Positions 35,591 to 44,715 are shown, counted from the stretch's first letter. The stretch: DNA of 64,000 nt from JBAZUK01 sp041661445 (GCA_041661445.1 JBAZUK010000002.1:1-64000); one strand, 5' to 3'. Notes: a model not told the origin generated them from the sequence alone. Made by a program: numbers and translations.

Positions 35591-36643
35591 TCATTGCAAA
35601 AAATTTTCGCGAACCCAATCTTTTATTTTTTCCCATTCTTCAGGATTTTTTTTCGGGAAATTTATTGCCTCGCTAATGAGAAAATCCACCTCTTTCCAGT
35701 CATCTAAAAGAAAATCCCTGCTCAAAAAAGCATTTAAGCGCTGATAAAAAGAACCTAAAATTTGAGAGCATTGAAAATGAGGTACGGATATAGTGCCGTT
35801 ATATAAAATATCAAATAAAGGATGAGGCGGTGTGGGAGATTCATAAGGAGCTCTGACAAGCCATTCATAAGCGCCCCAATCAACATCTTCGGGGATATAA
35901 CTTTTTATGATTCCTGTGCCTACTGAGAGAAGGCGTATGCTTTCTAATGGCTGTCCTGCTCCTTCTGGATCTAGAGTCTTAGCAAGTGCCATCATTGAAG
36001 GATTGTTTGCTACTGCTCCCCCATCTATAAATCCTTGATAAGAAGAAAAATAAGTAGGAGCTGCAGCACTTCTTAAAATAGCATCAACTACTTCAATTTC
36101 TTGAGCCTTTTGGGTGTTAAAATTATCTATTAGAGCTGGGGTCCAGCAATCATATGACGGATTGCGTAACTCAAACGAAACACAAATAACTTTTTTAGGG
36201 AGATCGCTAAGCTTCATTTTATTAGAAAAAACGGTTTTTAATATTTTTTCAAAATTATCTCTTTCATATTTCGCCTGCATTAAAAAATATCCATAAATCC
36301 CTCCTTTCTCCTCAAAAATGTCTTTTGCATTCTTTCTGTAAAAATCGACGATTTCGTTGGGATGGATGCCATAAGCTAATGCGCAAGCTAATATTGATCC
36401 TGTAGAGGTTCCGACAAAAAGATCCACATGCTGAAGAAAATGAAATTCTTCTTCCAGCATAGCTAGAAGTTGTGCTGAAAAAACCCCTCTGACTCCTCCG
36501 CCATCAAGTGAAAGAACGTGATAAGGCTTTATTACTTCTGTTGTTTCCTTTGTATCAAATGATTTTCTAGTCCCCCATTCATTACTAAAAGCATGATTAG
36601 AAAAAGAGCATAAGCAAATTAATCCAAAAAAAATTTTAAACAT
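35591..36643 (-). CDS. Secreted patatin-like phospholipase
   Basis: Patatin enzymes are Ser-Asp lipid acyl hydrolases. A signal peptide (MFKIFFGLICLCSFSNHAFS) is followed by the oxyanion loop SLDGGGVRG at 45-53, nucleophile elbow GTSTG with Ser80, and the catalytic Asp207 in FIDGGAVANNP. The length of 350 aa is normal. GAGGT precedes the ATG. The signal peptide indicates Sec export, so the target lipid may be in the envelope or beyond. Substrate unknown. It stands alone between unrecognised genes. Confidence 0.9.
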   Translation of the reverse strand: MFKIFFGLICLCSFSNHAFSNEWGTRKSFDTKETTEVIKPYHVLSLDGGGVRGVFSAQLLAMLEEEFHFLQHVDLFVGTSTGSILACALAYGIHPNEIVDFYRKNAKDIFEEKGGIYGYFLMQAKYERDNFEKILKTVFSNKMKLSDLPKKVICVSFELRNPSYDCWTPALIDNFNTQKAQEIEVVDAILRSAAAPTYFSSYQGFIDGGAVANNPSMMALAKTLDPEGAGQPLESIRLLSVGTGIIKSYIPEDVDWGAYEWLVRAPYESPTPPHPLFDILYNGTISVPHFQCSQILGSFYQRLNAFLSRDFLLDDWKEVDFLISEAINFPKKNPEEWEKIKDWVRENFLQ

Positions 36644-37188
36644 TTCTTGACCTCATAAAAATAGAATAAAAAAGCTTATCATTTTTTAAGTTTTTTTTGC
36701 GTAAAAATATCTATGATTATCAGAGGGATAACGATCTGCCAGGAATGATTGCTATAAAAAAAATGCTTTTTCTTAAGTAAGCTTTTTTTGAGCGTAATCA
36801 ATCAAAGACTTTGTTAATGACAACTTTTTCTCAACTATAGGATTAGATTGATAAGCATCTAAACTAATAAGAACTAGTTGATCTGCAAGTTAGAAGATTT
36901 TAGTGGTCGAATTTCAAACAAAGCATAGTTTTTGCAAAGTTTTGTTAAATTTTTTCTAAAATCTTGCAATTTTATAACAAATATTTTTTTATAAAAAAAT
37001 ACTTTTAGCTAGACAAAAGCACTTTTTTCTAGATTATTTGAGGGTTAACTATTTAGTAATTAGTAATTTAATAGTTAATGTTAAATAATTAATTATAATA
37101 AATATAACAATTTATTTAATAATTTATAAATTAATATTTTTGCGTTATACTAATTAAAAACAAATTAATAAATAAAACGGATTAAAAC
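36644..37188. other. Long intergenic region, no gene seen
   Basis: The first half has mixed composition without a supported frame; the last 250 bp are almost entirely A/T. A possible -10 (TATACT) lies near 37146, upstream of the 37189 gene. Confidence 0.4.
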
Positions 37189-37560
37189 ATGAAAATAACT
37201 GGAATAAATTCATTAGTAACTATGTATACACAGAAGAACTCAAAAGAGTATATGGCTGTCACGTATTCATATAATAAATATTACAAGGACAGACCTAATG
37301 GCAGAGATGAAATGGTAAAAGAAATTCAGAATTATATTTTGAAAAAAGAAAGTTCAATTCAGTCGAAATCGGATTGGTCTGACGTATCGGTTTTTAAACC
37401 GATTAGATTGTATAAAGCTCATAAAGCAGCAAATATTATAGTGACTCGAATTGAGCGTGGGGATGAAGGAATTAAACAATCGATGGAAGATTATTTGAAA
37501 AACTTTCCTTGGATTAAAAAATCTAGAGAATTGTTCAATAGTAGTTTTAATAATCATTAA
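37189..37560 (+). CDS. Unrecognised small basic protein
   Basis: This 123-aa protein (MKITGINSLVTMYTQKNSKE...) is basic and rich in Lys, Tyr and Asn, with a helical C-terminal half (IKQSMEDYLKNFPWIKKSREL). No membrane segment or known motif. A clear terminator follows 41 bp downstream, which supports it as a real gene. It lies next to an integrase relic and may be accessory. Function unknown. Confidence 0.55.
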   Translation: MKITGINSLVTMYTQKNSKEYMAVTYSYNKYYKDRPNGRDEMVKEIQNYILKKESSIQSKSDWSDVSVFKPIRLYKAHKAANIIVTRIERGDEGIKQSMEDYLKNFPWIKKSRELFNSSFNNH

Positions 37561-37601
37561 TTTCGCTATAGGTCATGTCTTCATGAGTCAAAATCTTCAA
37601 C

Positions 37602-37624
37602 AGAGGAATAAATCCTCTTTTTTT
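37602..37624 (+). terminator. Rho-independent terminator after the 37189 gene
   Basis: AGAGGA and TCCTCT form a six-bp stem with a 5-base loop, followed directly by six or more T's on the plus strand. Confidence 0.75.
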
Positions 37625-37746
37625 CATCATGAGAATCCTCTATTTCAACTATATAAGATTATATTAGATTATATGACAAACGTCAGTTTAGAAGTTTTGC
37701 GTTTTAATAAAATCTAATAAGCAAAGATTAAAAAACTATAATGGCA

Positions 37747-37998
37747 TTAAGAAATATTTTCTAAGTACCCATCATTGGTATAGCGTTCTATAAGCTCAGA
37801 AAAAGTTCTTCTGCTTTTATGCAATTCAAAATTGAACTAACCAACCTTAATCTCTCTTTCTTTTGCCATGCCCCAATCTTCAGCTTCCTGTTTCCTACCG
37901 AATGTTTTGGTGATAACTTGATAATCTTTTAAACGAATAACAGCACGCCAGCCAGTAACTATTCTCTTTTTATTTTTATTTTTAAATATTGCAACCAT
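37747..37998 (-). pseudogene. Truncated, stop-interrupted tyrosine-type integrase N-terminus
   Basis: The minus strand encodes MVAIFKNKNKKRIVTGWRAV followed by IRLKDYQVITKTFGRKQEAEDWGMAKEREI, the Arm-type DNA-binding beginning of phage-like site-specific integrases (GW.A.IR..G......TF..K..AE.WA...E). An in-frame TAG at 37837-37839 is followed, in the same frame, by FELHKSRRTFSELIERYTND, the usual start of the core-binding domain (TF.E.I.RY). A TAA at 37747 then ends the frame. Only about 80 of roughly 350 residues remain, so the catalytic domain is gone. A good ribosome site (AAGGAG) persists. It points away from the tRNA genes, the typical position of an int gene at a tRNA att site. Confidence 0.8.
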
Positions 37999-38172
37999 AT
38001 TTCTACTCCTTATGTATTTTTTTAAAATAGAAGTAGTTGAAATGTCATTACTCGTTAAATTTGTTTTTAACTACACGTCAATTGCACGTCATAACTTTAT
38101 TTTACTTTAAAATTATTTATTGGATCAACATGAGTGAAATTTAAATGACTTGGTTTTAAACGATTAGGAGAT

Positions 38173-38246
38173 TAGCGGCAGTCGGATTTGAACCAACGAC
38201 ACCCGGATTATGATTCCGATGCTCTAACCAACTGAGCTATGCCGCC
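38173..38246 (-). tRNA. tRNA with CAU anticodon (tRNA-Met elongator, or Ile2)
   Basis: GGCGGCATAGCTCAGTTGGT starts the minus-strand cloverleaf. Acceptor, D (GCTC/GAGC), anticodon (TCGGA/TCCGG), and T (GTTGG/CCGAC) stems all pair. The anticodon loop ATCATAA gives CAU. A CAU tRNA is Met or, after lysidine modification, Ile; sequence alone does not settle it. Position 1-72 would be G-U. CCA is not encoded. Confidence 0.88.
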
Positions 38247-38264
38247 AATTAATACAAAAAAGAA

Positions 38265-38337
38265 TGGCGGGGGAAGGATTCGAACCTCCGGCCTTTGGGT
38301 TATGAGCCCAACGAGCTAACCACTGCTCCACCCCGCG
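38265..38337 (-). tRNA. Initiator tRNA-fMet (CAU)
   Basis: CGCGGGGTGGAGCAG starts the minus-strand gene. The anticodon stem carries the three consecutive G-C pairs (GGG/CCC) diagnostic of initiator tRNA, the loop is CTCATAA, and the first base C is unpaired with position 72. It lies 18 bp upstream of the other CAU tRNA and is probably co-transcribed with it. Confidence 0.92.
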
Positions 38338-38352
38338 ATAATTTAAAAAGGT

Positions 38353-38381
38353 ATATTATCAATATATTGAATTATCATCAA
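38353..38381 (-). promoter_or_regulatory. Probable sigma70-type promoter of the tRNA pair
   Basis: On the minus strand TTGATG (38376-38381) and TAATAT (38353-38358) are separated by exactly 17 bases. Transcription would begin about 7-8 bases before the initiator tRNA. Confidence 0.6.
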
Positions 38382-38457
38382 TATAACATTTAAAGTTTTT
38401 TATTTTATATGGTTTTTTAAGGAAAAACAACAAAAATTTATTAAATTTTTAACTTCA

Positions 38458-38988
38458 TTATTCTAAATTTTGGGACATTAAAAAAGTCATTTCCTTCATT
38501 TGCTGCTTGTCTAATTTTTTCATCAAGGGATAAAGGGCGAACTTTGAATAATAGCTGATAATAGAACCGTTTTGTTTATTTGGAATATAATGAAAATGCA
38601 GATGAGGAACTGACTGGCCAACATCCTTACCATTTTTTTGAATAATCTGATAAGACTGCACACCAAATATCTTTTGCGCTGAATTGTTCGTTTTCTTTAT
38701 CAATTCGAAAATATCTTTTATCTCAGATTCATTTAATTCATCAAACTTTTGAACATGCCTTTTCGGAATAATAAGACAATGACCTTTTGCTAGAGGTTTA
38801 TAATTATAAAGACCTATGACATTTTTATTTTCAAAATATTTTTGATAATCAATGACTTTTTGGTTGCAGAATGGACAGTTTAAAGAATTTTCTGAAAACA
38901 TTTTATCGGAGACATAAAAAGATTTTATATAAAGCGATATTGATAAAACAATAAGAATAGAAAAAACAACAAATACTTTCTTTTTCAT
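38458..38988 (-). CDS. Membrane-anchored HIT-family protein
   Basis: This 176-aa protein begins with a basic start and one hydrophobic segment (VFVVFSILIVLSISLYI), then CPFCNQK, GHCLIIPKRHVQKFDEL, and an intact His triad PHLHFHYIP. HIT proteins hydrolyse or transfer nucleotides and are normally soluble; the N-terminal segment implies membrane anchoring or export. AGAGG lies upstream of this ATG. It follows the waaA gene on the same strand, 130 bp downstream. Confidence 0.85.
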   Translation of the reverse strand: MKKKVFVVFSILIVLSISLYIKSFYVSDKMFSENSLNCPFCNQKVIDYQKYFENKNVIGLYNYKPLAKGHCLIIPKRHVQKFDELNESEIKDIFELIKKTNNSAQKIFGVQSYQIIQKNGKDVGQSVPHLHFHYIPNKQNGSIISYYSKFALYPLMKKLDKQQMKEMTFLMSQNLE

Positions 38989-39116
38989 CTAAGTCCTCTG
39001 AAATAGGCAATAAAATTGATAAAGAATCTTATCAAGCTTTTGATTTATTTCATAGCTGGATTCTAGTTCTATCAGAGTTAAAGCAAGAGTATTTTCAATA
39101 AATTATCCAAAATTTT

Positions 39117-40364
39117 CTAAATGAAATTTTTAAAGACATCAAAAGTATTATTTAAGATGTCAGTGAATGAGTCTTTTATGATTCTGCAATTACCGATCAT
39201 TTCAAATTGTAAGGATTTATCTGTTAATAACTCATGGACCTTGTCTTTAAGATTATCAATATCAGTTTTAAAACCGCATTTATTATCCAAAACAATTTTC
39301 TCAAGCTCTGTTTGGGAATGCATGAAAGGTCCAAAAATAACTACTTTATTAACGAAAACGGGTTCTAAAATGTTATGGCCCCCTACCCTATTTACAAAAC
39401 TGCCTCCAACGACTGCTAAATCAGATATTTGATAAAAGGAATTTAAAAGACCCATTTTATCAATAATTATAACTTTGGAATTATCAATTGCAGCATCATT
39501 GCTCAACAAACAGCAGGAAGTAATTTTCAGCAGTTGATTTAATACAAATCTAGATCTCTCGATGTGCCTTGGGGCTAATAAAATTTTTATATTGGGTAGA
39601 TCTTTAAGTTTTTCTATTATCATCTCTTCTTCAGGATGATGAGTAGAAGCAATTGTGATTAACTTTTCATTATTTTTGTTTATTTTATTTTTTAGGTTTT
39701 CTAAAAAATTTTGTGAATAAACCTCGGGGAAGTTTACAAGTTTTAAATTTCCAAAAGTTTGAATTTTTGATTTAGCGATAAAATTTTCGAATCTGGATTT
39801 ATAAAGATCGTTTTGTGTTAATATCAGATCAAAATAGGAAAAGAGTTTTTTAGAAAAAAATAATATTTTCGAAAATCTTCTATAGGATTTTTCAGAAATT
39901 TTTGCAGAGACCAAAACAATTTTAGCCCCGGCTTTTTTTCCTTCTTTAATAAAATTATACCAGATATCTGTTTCCATGATAATTATCAGATTGGGCTTTA
40001 TGTTAGAAAAAACTTTTTTCATCGTAAAAGAAAAATCAAAGGGAAAAAAAATAAAATCATCGGCTGATGATAAAGTTTTTTTAGCTTCTTCATGCCCTGC
40101 TTGTGTTACAGATGAGATTAAGATATAAGAATTCAGATATTCTCGTTTTAACTTTAATACCAGAGAAGCTGCTGCTTTTGTTTCTCCAACCGACACAGCA
40201 TGAATCCAAATAACTGGGTTTTTGCTTTTGAGGTCAAAAGAATATTTTTTTAATCCAAACCTCTTCAAAAGATCTGGTTTATTTTTTTTATACAAAACCA
40301 GATCAAGTAATGTTTTGGGTATTGAAATGAAAAAATATATCAAAAGCAGTAGGTTATAAAACAT
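39117..40364 (-). CDS. waaA: 3-deoxy-D-manno-octulosonic acid (Kdo) transferase
   Basis: WaaA adds Kdo from CMP-Kdo to lipid A at the inner membrane. The 415-aa protein has an N-terminal membrane segment (LLLIYFFISIPKTLL), WIHAVSVGETKAAASLVLKL, IMETDIWYNFI, LILTQNDLYKSRF, IASTHHPEEEMI, APRHIERS and VGGSFVNRVGGHNILEPV, all typical of the family. Chlamydial WaaA can be multifunctional; the number of Kdo residues added cannot be read here. Its ATG directly follows the leuS stop, and leuS-waaA adjacency is conserved in Chlamydia. Confidence 0.94.
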   Translation of the reverse strand: MFYNLLLLIYFFISIPKTLLDLVLYKKNKPDLLKRFGLKKYSFDLKSKNPVIWIHAVSVGETKAAASLVLKLKREYLNSYILISSVTQAGHEEAKKTLSSADDFIFFPFDFSFTMKKVFSNIKPNLIIIMETDIWYNFIKEGKKAGAKIVLVSAKISEKSYRRFSKILFFSKKLFSYFDLILTQNDLYKSRFENFIAKSKIQTFGNLKLVNFPEVYSQNFLENLKNKINKNNEKLITIASTHHPEEEMIIEKLKDLPNIKILLAPRHIERSRFVLNQLLKITSCCLLSNDAAIDNSKVIIIDKMGLLNSFYQISDLAVVGGSFVNRVGGHNILEPVFVNKVVIFGPFMHSQTELEKIVLDNKCGFKTDIDNLKDKVHELLTDKSLQFEMIGNCRIIKDSFTDILNNTFDVFKNFI

Positions 40365-42920
40365 CTATTTTTTTAAAACTATATTTAAAAGTTTTTCAGG
40401 AACAAATATTGTTTTTTCTATCGGCGAGGAAATATATTTACTCACTTGAGAATTTTCCAAAACCAGTTTAAGAATATCTTCTTTGGAAATGTTTTTGGAT
40501 AAATCCATTTTTGCTCTTAACTTTCCATCGATTTGTATAATATAAGTTTTGATATCTTCCTTTAAATATTTTGGATCAACTTTTGGAATAGGCGCATATG
40601 TTAATGTAACGGTTTCTCCTAGATATTGCCAAAGTTCTTCTGAAATATGAGGCGCGAAAGGATATAACATCTGAATAGCCATTTTTAAAACTACTTTCGG
40701 ATATTTATCGAGTTTTGTAAATGCATTGATAAATTCCATTAAATGTGCAATTGCTGTATTAAACTGCATTGATTCGATTTCTTTGGTAATTGTATCTATG
40801 AGAACGTACCCTAATTTTAAAGCTGGTTCAGAGGTTTCCTCTGATACTTTATCTGAATAAACCATGTCAAAAAATCTATTTAAAAATCTTTTGCACCCGC
40901 TTACAGCTTCCGAATTCCATATTTTTTCTCTATCAAATGGTCCCATGAACATTTCATAAAGTCTTAACGAGTCTGCACCATATTCTTCAACCATTTCATC
41001 GGGAGTAACTCCGTTTAATTTAGATTTAGACATTTTTTCGATCTGTTCAATTACCGGTTTGCCGTCATATGTCAATTTTCCATTTTCTTTTTTTACTTCC
41101 TCTGCGGGAACATAAGCTCCTTGGTCAAGCTTGTATGATGGCGCTGTTATAAGGCCCTGATATTGATATTTTTTAAAGGGTTCCTTAGTCGAAACAAGTC
41201 CTAGGTCGAATAAAACCTTATGCCAAAATCTTGCATAGAGCAAATGTAAAACAGCATGCTCAGATCCTCCAACATAAAGGTCTACCGGCATCCAATAGTT
41301 TTCTAATTTTTTATTCCAAGCTTCTTCGCTGTTATGTGGATCAATAAATCTTAAATAATACCAGCATGAACCAGCCCATTGAGGCATTGTATTTGTTTCT
41401 CTTTTGGCCCTTTGGTTTGTCTTTTCATCAAAAATTTCAACCCAGTTTTTTAGTTTGGCAAGAGGACTATCTCCTTTTTCTGCAGGCTTATAATCCTCGA
41501 CATCCGGAGGGATTAATGGCAGTTCATCCAATTCCAAGGCTCTCTTTGTGCCATCTTCAAGGTGAAGTATAGGTATCGGCTCTCCCCAATATCTTTGTCT
41601 GGAAAAAAGCCAATCTCTTAATTTATAAGATACTGCTCTTTTGCCATTATTTGTTTTTTCAAGCCAATTTATCATTGTCTCTTTTGCTTCGGACATGTGC
41701 AAGCCATTTAAGGATATCTGCTCATTTTGAGAAGAAATACATTTTCCTTCTCCTGTCCAGGATCTTTGACCGGATAAAATTAAGGTTTTTAATTCTGCTA
41801 ATGGTAAAGGATCATTTGATTGCGATAAATCGGGATCATATACGCAAACAATTGAAATGTTGAATTTTTGAGCAAACTCAAAATCCCTTTCATCATGCGC
41901 TGGAACTGCCATTATCGCAGCCGTTCCATAGCCTGCCAATACATAATCAGCAATCCAAATTGGTATTTGTTTTTGATTGGCCGGGTTTGTTGCATAGCTC
42001 CCTAAAAACACTCCAGTTTTTTCTTTCGCAAGATCAGTTCTGTCCAGATCGCTTTTTGCACTTGTTTGTTTTTTGTAATTCTGTACTTCTTGCAGTCTAT
42101 CGGGTGTTGTAAGCTTATCGACATCCGGATGTTCCGGAGCTAATACTAAATATGTAGCTCCGAACAAGGTATCAGGTCTGGTGGTGAATACTTCGATCGA
42201 GATATTTTTGTTTTTTTCTTTAAAGGTTATTTTTGCACCTTCGCTCTTGCCTATCCAGTTTATCTGAAGTTTTTTAACATTTTCCGGCCAATCAACTTCT
42301 TCTAAATCCTCTATTAATCTGTCAGCATATTTCGTGATTTTTAAAATCCATTGTCTTAAGGGGATCCTTTCGATTGGGTATCCCCCTTCTTTTGACTTGC
42401 CATTTTCAATTTCTTCATTGGCTAGTATAGTTCTAAGTTCCGGACAATAATTGACATTGATTTTAGCTTCATATGCCAACCCCATATTATAAAGCTTTGT
42501 AAATATCCATTGAGTCCACTTGTAATATTTTGAATCAGATGTTGCTATTTCTCGTGACCAGTCATAACTGAATCCCAAAATTTCCAGCTGTTTTTTATAC
42601 GTTTCGATATTTTTTTTTGTTGTTATCTGAGGATGGGTCCCTGTTCTGATTGCATATTGTTCCGCCGGCAGGCCGAAACTATCCCAGCCCATTGGATGTA
42701 AAACGTTGTAACCTTTTTGTCTCATGTACCTTGCCATAATGTCGGTTCCGGTATAACCGGTTACATGTCCAACATGAAGACCTGCTCCTGATGGATAAGG
42801 AAACATATCAAGAATGTAAAACTTCTTTTTAGTTAAATCGTTTAAAGCTTCGAAGGTTTTGTTTTTTTTCCAATATTCTTGCCATTTTTTTTCAATTTTT
42901 TGATGATCATATTTTTTCAT
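40365..42920 (-). CDS. leuS: Leucyl-tRNA synthetase
   Basis: A class Ia synthetase charging tRNA-Leu. The HIGH-type motif is in PYPSGAGLHVGHVTGYT, and the KMSKS loop is KMSKSKLNGV near residue 630. The CP1 editing domain is intact (TTRPDTLFGATYLVLAPEH, then GTAAIMAVPAHDERD). The anticodon-binding domain follows (FAPHISEELWQYLG). The length of 851 aa is normal. It is upstream of and abuts waaA. Confidence 0.96.
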   Translation of the reverse strand: MKKYDHQKIEKKWQEYWKKNKTFEALNDLTKKKFYILDMFPYPSGAGLHVGHVTGYTGTDIMARYMRQKGYNVLHPMGWDSFGLPAEQYAIRTGTHPQITTKKNIETYKKQLEILGFSYDWSREIATSDSKYYKWTQWIFTKLYNMGLAYEAKINVNYCPELRTILANEEIENGKSKEGGYPIERIPLRQWILKITKYADRLIEDLEEVDWPENVKKLQINWIGKSEGAKITFKEKNKNISIEVFTTRPDTLFGATYLVLAPEHPDVDKLTTPDRLQEVQNYKKQTSAKSDLDRTDLAKEKTGVFLGSYATNPANQKQIPIWIADYVLAGYGTAAIMAVPAHDERDFEFAQKFNISIVCVYDPDLSQSNDPLPLAELKTLILSGQRSWTGEGKCISSQNEQISLNGLHMSEAKETMINWLEKTNNGKRAVSYKLRDWLFSRQRYWGEPIPILHLEDGTKRALELDELPLIPPDVEDYKPAEKGDSPLAKLKNWVEIFDEKTNQRAKRETNTMPQWAGSCWYYLRFIDPHNSEEAWNKKLENYWMPVDLYVGGSEHAVLHLLYARFWHKVLFDLGLVSTKEPFKKYQYQGLITAPSYKLDQGAYVPAEEVKKENGKLTYDGKPVIEQIEKMSKSKLNGVTPDEMVEEYGADSLRLYEMFMGPFDREKIWNSEAVSGCKRFLNRFFDMVYSDKVSEETSEPALKLGYVLIDTITKEIESMQFNTAIAHLMEFINAFTKLDKYPKVVLKMAIQMLYPFAPHISEELWQYLGETVTLTYAPIPKVDPKYLKEDIKTYIIQIDGKLRAKMDLSKNISKEDILKLVLENSQVSKYISSPIEKTIFVPEKLLNIVLKK

Positions 42921-43123
42921 AATTCTTCTTCTTTTTTTGAAAAAAGCATTTTAACAGTTTTTTAAAAAAAATAATAGGCGAAAGTCATTTTTTAAAATAC
43001 ATAAAAAGGAACGAGAGAAAAGATTTTTTTTGATAAGAATTTAAAATTTATTTTTTTATAAATTGATAAATATTCTTTACTTTGATAATTTTTTTGTAAA
43101 ATTTTTTATTTAAAGAGGTTTAT

Positions 43124-43429
43124 ATGGCAATACCAGCAATACACAGTTATGTACAAGATATTTATGTGCAGGTAAATAAAATTACAGTTGAATCGCAAAA
43201 GGCGGCAATTATATATTCAGTAGCTTTAAAAGCCATTTATTTATTAAGCGCTTTTTCTGTTTTGTCTGTTTTAGGAGTTTCCTTGTCTTTTGTATTTGAT
43301 CTTGCTCTTTTTAATAAGGAATATCCACAGCTTTGGAATAAATTAAAAGTAATGGTCAATGGGAACGAAAGCGGAATTTCAATGGAAATGACTTCTAGTA
43401 TTTCTAGCGCTGAAGATCATAGATCATAA
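43124..43429 (+). CDS. Small inclusion-protein-like membrane protein (paralogue 1)
   Basis: This 101-aa protein has a polar N-terminus, then a bilobed hydrophobic region (YSVALKAIYLLSAFSVLSVL and VSLSFVFDLAL), then a polar Ser/Glu-rich tail. The YSVALK start of the hydrophobic part recurs in the next two genes (SGALK, YSLAIK), so the three are probably paralogues. The bilobed hairpin is characteristic of chlamydial Inc proteins. AGAGG precedes the ATG. The Inc assignment is inference. Confidence 0.65.
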   Translation: MAIPAIHSYVQDIYVQVNKITVESQKAAIIYSVALKAIYLLSAFSVLSVLGVSLSFVFDLALFNKEYPQLWNKLKVMVNGNESGISMEMTSSISSAEDHRS

Positions 43430-43481
43430 GTTAAAGAAGAAATAAGAAATTGTAATTTTTATTAATTTTATAAGGTAAGAA

Positions 43482-43853
43482 ATGACAATATTTGTAACAA
43501 ACGCAAGAGAATTATTTAATAATACTGATGATTATATAGTTAAAAAAGCAAAAGAATGCGCCATGGTTTCTGGGGCATTAAAAGTTGCTTCTTTTGCGTT
43601 GTTGTGCTTTAATTATATCTCTCCTGTATATATTGGTCTGTCAAGTTTAGCACTACTGGGGATATCTCTAGCAGTTGATTATAAATTACTGATGAATATA
43701 AATGATTTAATAATAAATATGTTCAAAGGATCTGAATCTCCATATGATAGCGGATATTTTGCCGGAAGAATAGCTGGAAATTGCTTTAGTATTGGCGGTC
43801 TGGAGTATTGGAAGGGATTTTTTGCCGGAATAAAAAAAGAATTATTTCAATAA
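43482..43853 (+). CDS. Small inclusion-protein-like membrane protein (paralogue 2)
   Basis: This 123-aa protein has two close hydrophobic segments (VSGALKVASFALLCFNYI and VYIGLSSLALLGISLAVDY) after 25 polar residues, and a Gly/Tyr-rich C-terminal region (DSGYFAGRIAGNCFSIGG). The layout and the AK.CA..SGALK motif match its neighbours. AAGGTAAG precedes the ATG. It lies 52 bp after paralogue 1. The role is not known; an inclusion or host-membrane location is inferred. Confidence 0.62.
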   Translation: MTIFVTNARELFNNTDDYIVKKAKECAMVSGALKVASFALLCFNYISPVYIGLSSLALLGISLAVDYKLLMNINDLIINMFKGSESPYDSGYFAGRIAGNCFSIGGLEYWKGFFAGIKKELFQ

Positions 43854-43905
43854 AATTAATTTTGTTTAATAAATTTTTTAATTGTTTTTAAAAGGAGATA
43901 AAAAA

Positions 43906-44715
43906 ATGGTATCATCCATAAACACTTGGTTATGGGGATCATCTTCAATACCTTCCCAACAACCAATAAACACAGAAGATCAACAAAATCCTCCTGTTCA
44001 ACAAATATCTTTGCCACTTCCCGGAGAACCTATTCGAAAAGAACGCCCTGCTGAAGCTCAACAAGAACCTGAAATACAACCAGATGATTCAGTTTCCCAA
44101 GTGGCACGTCAAATGCCACAGCAACCATCTGTTGTAGGTTATCCAGCAATACCATCTCAAACGCCTCGACAGCTATCTGTAGTAGGTTACCCACCAATAG
44201 CATATCAAATGCCACAGCAGCCGTCTGTAGTAGGTTACCCACCAATAGCATATCAAATGCCACAGCAGGCATCTGTAGCAGGTTACGCACCAATAGCATA
44301 TCAAATGCCACAGCAGCCATTTCTAGTGGGATACCCACCAGGAGCATATCAGATGCAACAACCTGGATATCCTGCTCCTAACCAAGTTCCTGAGCTGCCA
44401 GCTGGAATAGGTCCTTCTATTGGAAGGAATTTAAGAGATTATTGGACAAATCCTATTGAAAAAATAACCAGGGAATCTTCTTTAAAGTGTGTAGCATATT
44501 CGTTAGCAATAAAAATTTCTGGCTTGTTTATTGCTTTGATATTTCCTTTCTTAGGGTATATGACATTTGGAATGTCTGTTGCTTTAATAGATAGGGTAAT
44601 CATATTAAATTTTAGAAATTTTATTGACAAGCTCCCATTACTTGGTTGGGGATTAAATCAACTATTCCCTCATCAAGCTCAACTATCACAACCAATGAAT
44701 CAAGTCCAAAGATAA
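43906..44715 (+). CDS. Pro/Gln-rich repeat protein with inclusion-protein-like hairpin (paralogue 3)
   Basis: This 269-aa protein starts at the ATG at 43906, chosen for its AAGGAG ribosome site. Residues 1-68 are Gln/Pro-rich. About 69-148 is five copies of a 16-residue unit (QMPQQPSVVGYPPIAY) plus a partial sixth. A C-terminal bilobed hydrophobic hairpin follows (AYSLAIKISGLFIALIFPFL and YMTFGMSVALIDRVIIL). Proline-rich repeats can bind SH3/WW/profilin-type host modules; this is suggestive only. Last gene of the three-gene cluster. Confidence 0.65.
   Translation: MVSSINTWLWGSSSIPSQQPINTEDQQNPPVQQISLPLPGEPIRKERPAEAQQEPEIQPDDSVSQVARQMPQQPSVVGYPAIPSQTPRQLSVVGYPPIAYQMPQQPSVVGYPPIAYQMPQQASVAGYAPIAYQMPQQPFLVGYPPGAYQMQQPGYPAPNQVPELPAGIGPSIGRNLRDYWTNPIEKITRESSLKCVAYSLAIKISGLFIALIFPFLGYMTFGMSVALIDRVIILNFRNFIDKLPLLGWGLNQLFPHQAQLSQPMNQVQR
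44110..44349 (+). repeat. 48-bp tandem repeat inside the Pro/Gln-rich gene
   Basis: Five 48-bp units beginning CAAATGCCACAGCAGCC or variants encode a 16-residue period. Copies 2-4 are most alike. The period is a multiple of three, so copy number can vary in frame. Confidence 0.85.

Noticed and set aside
44030..44347. Antisense 105-codon frame with LLVGNLLQ repeats
   Set aside because: It is the reverse reading of the 48-bp repeat in the sense gene.
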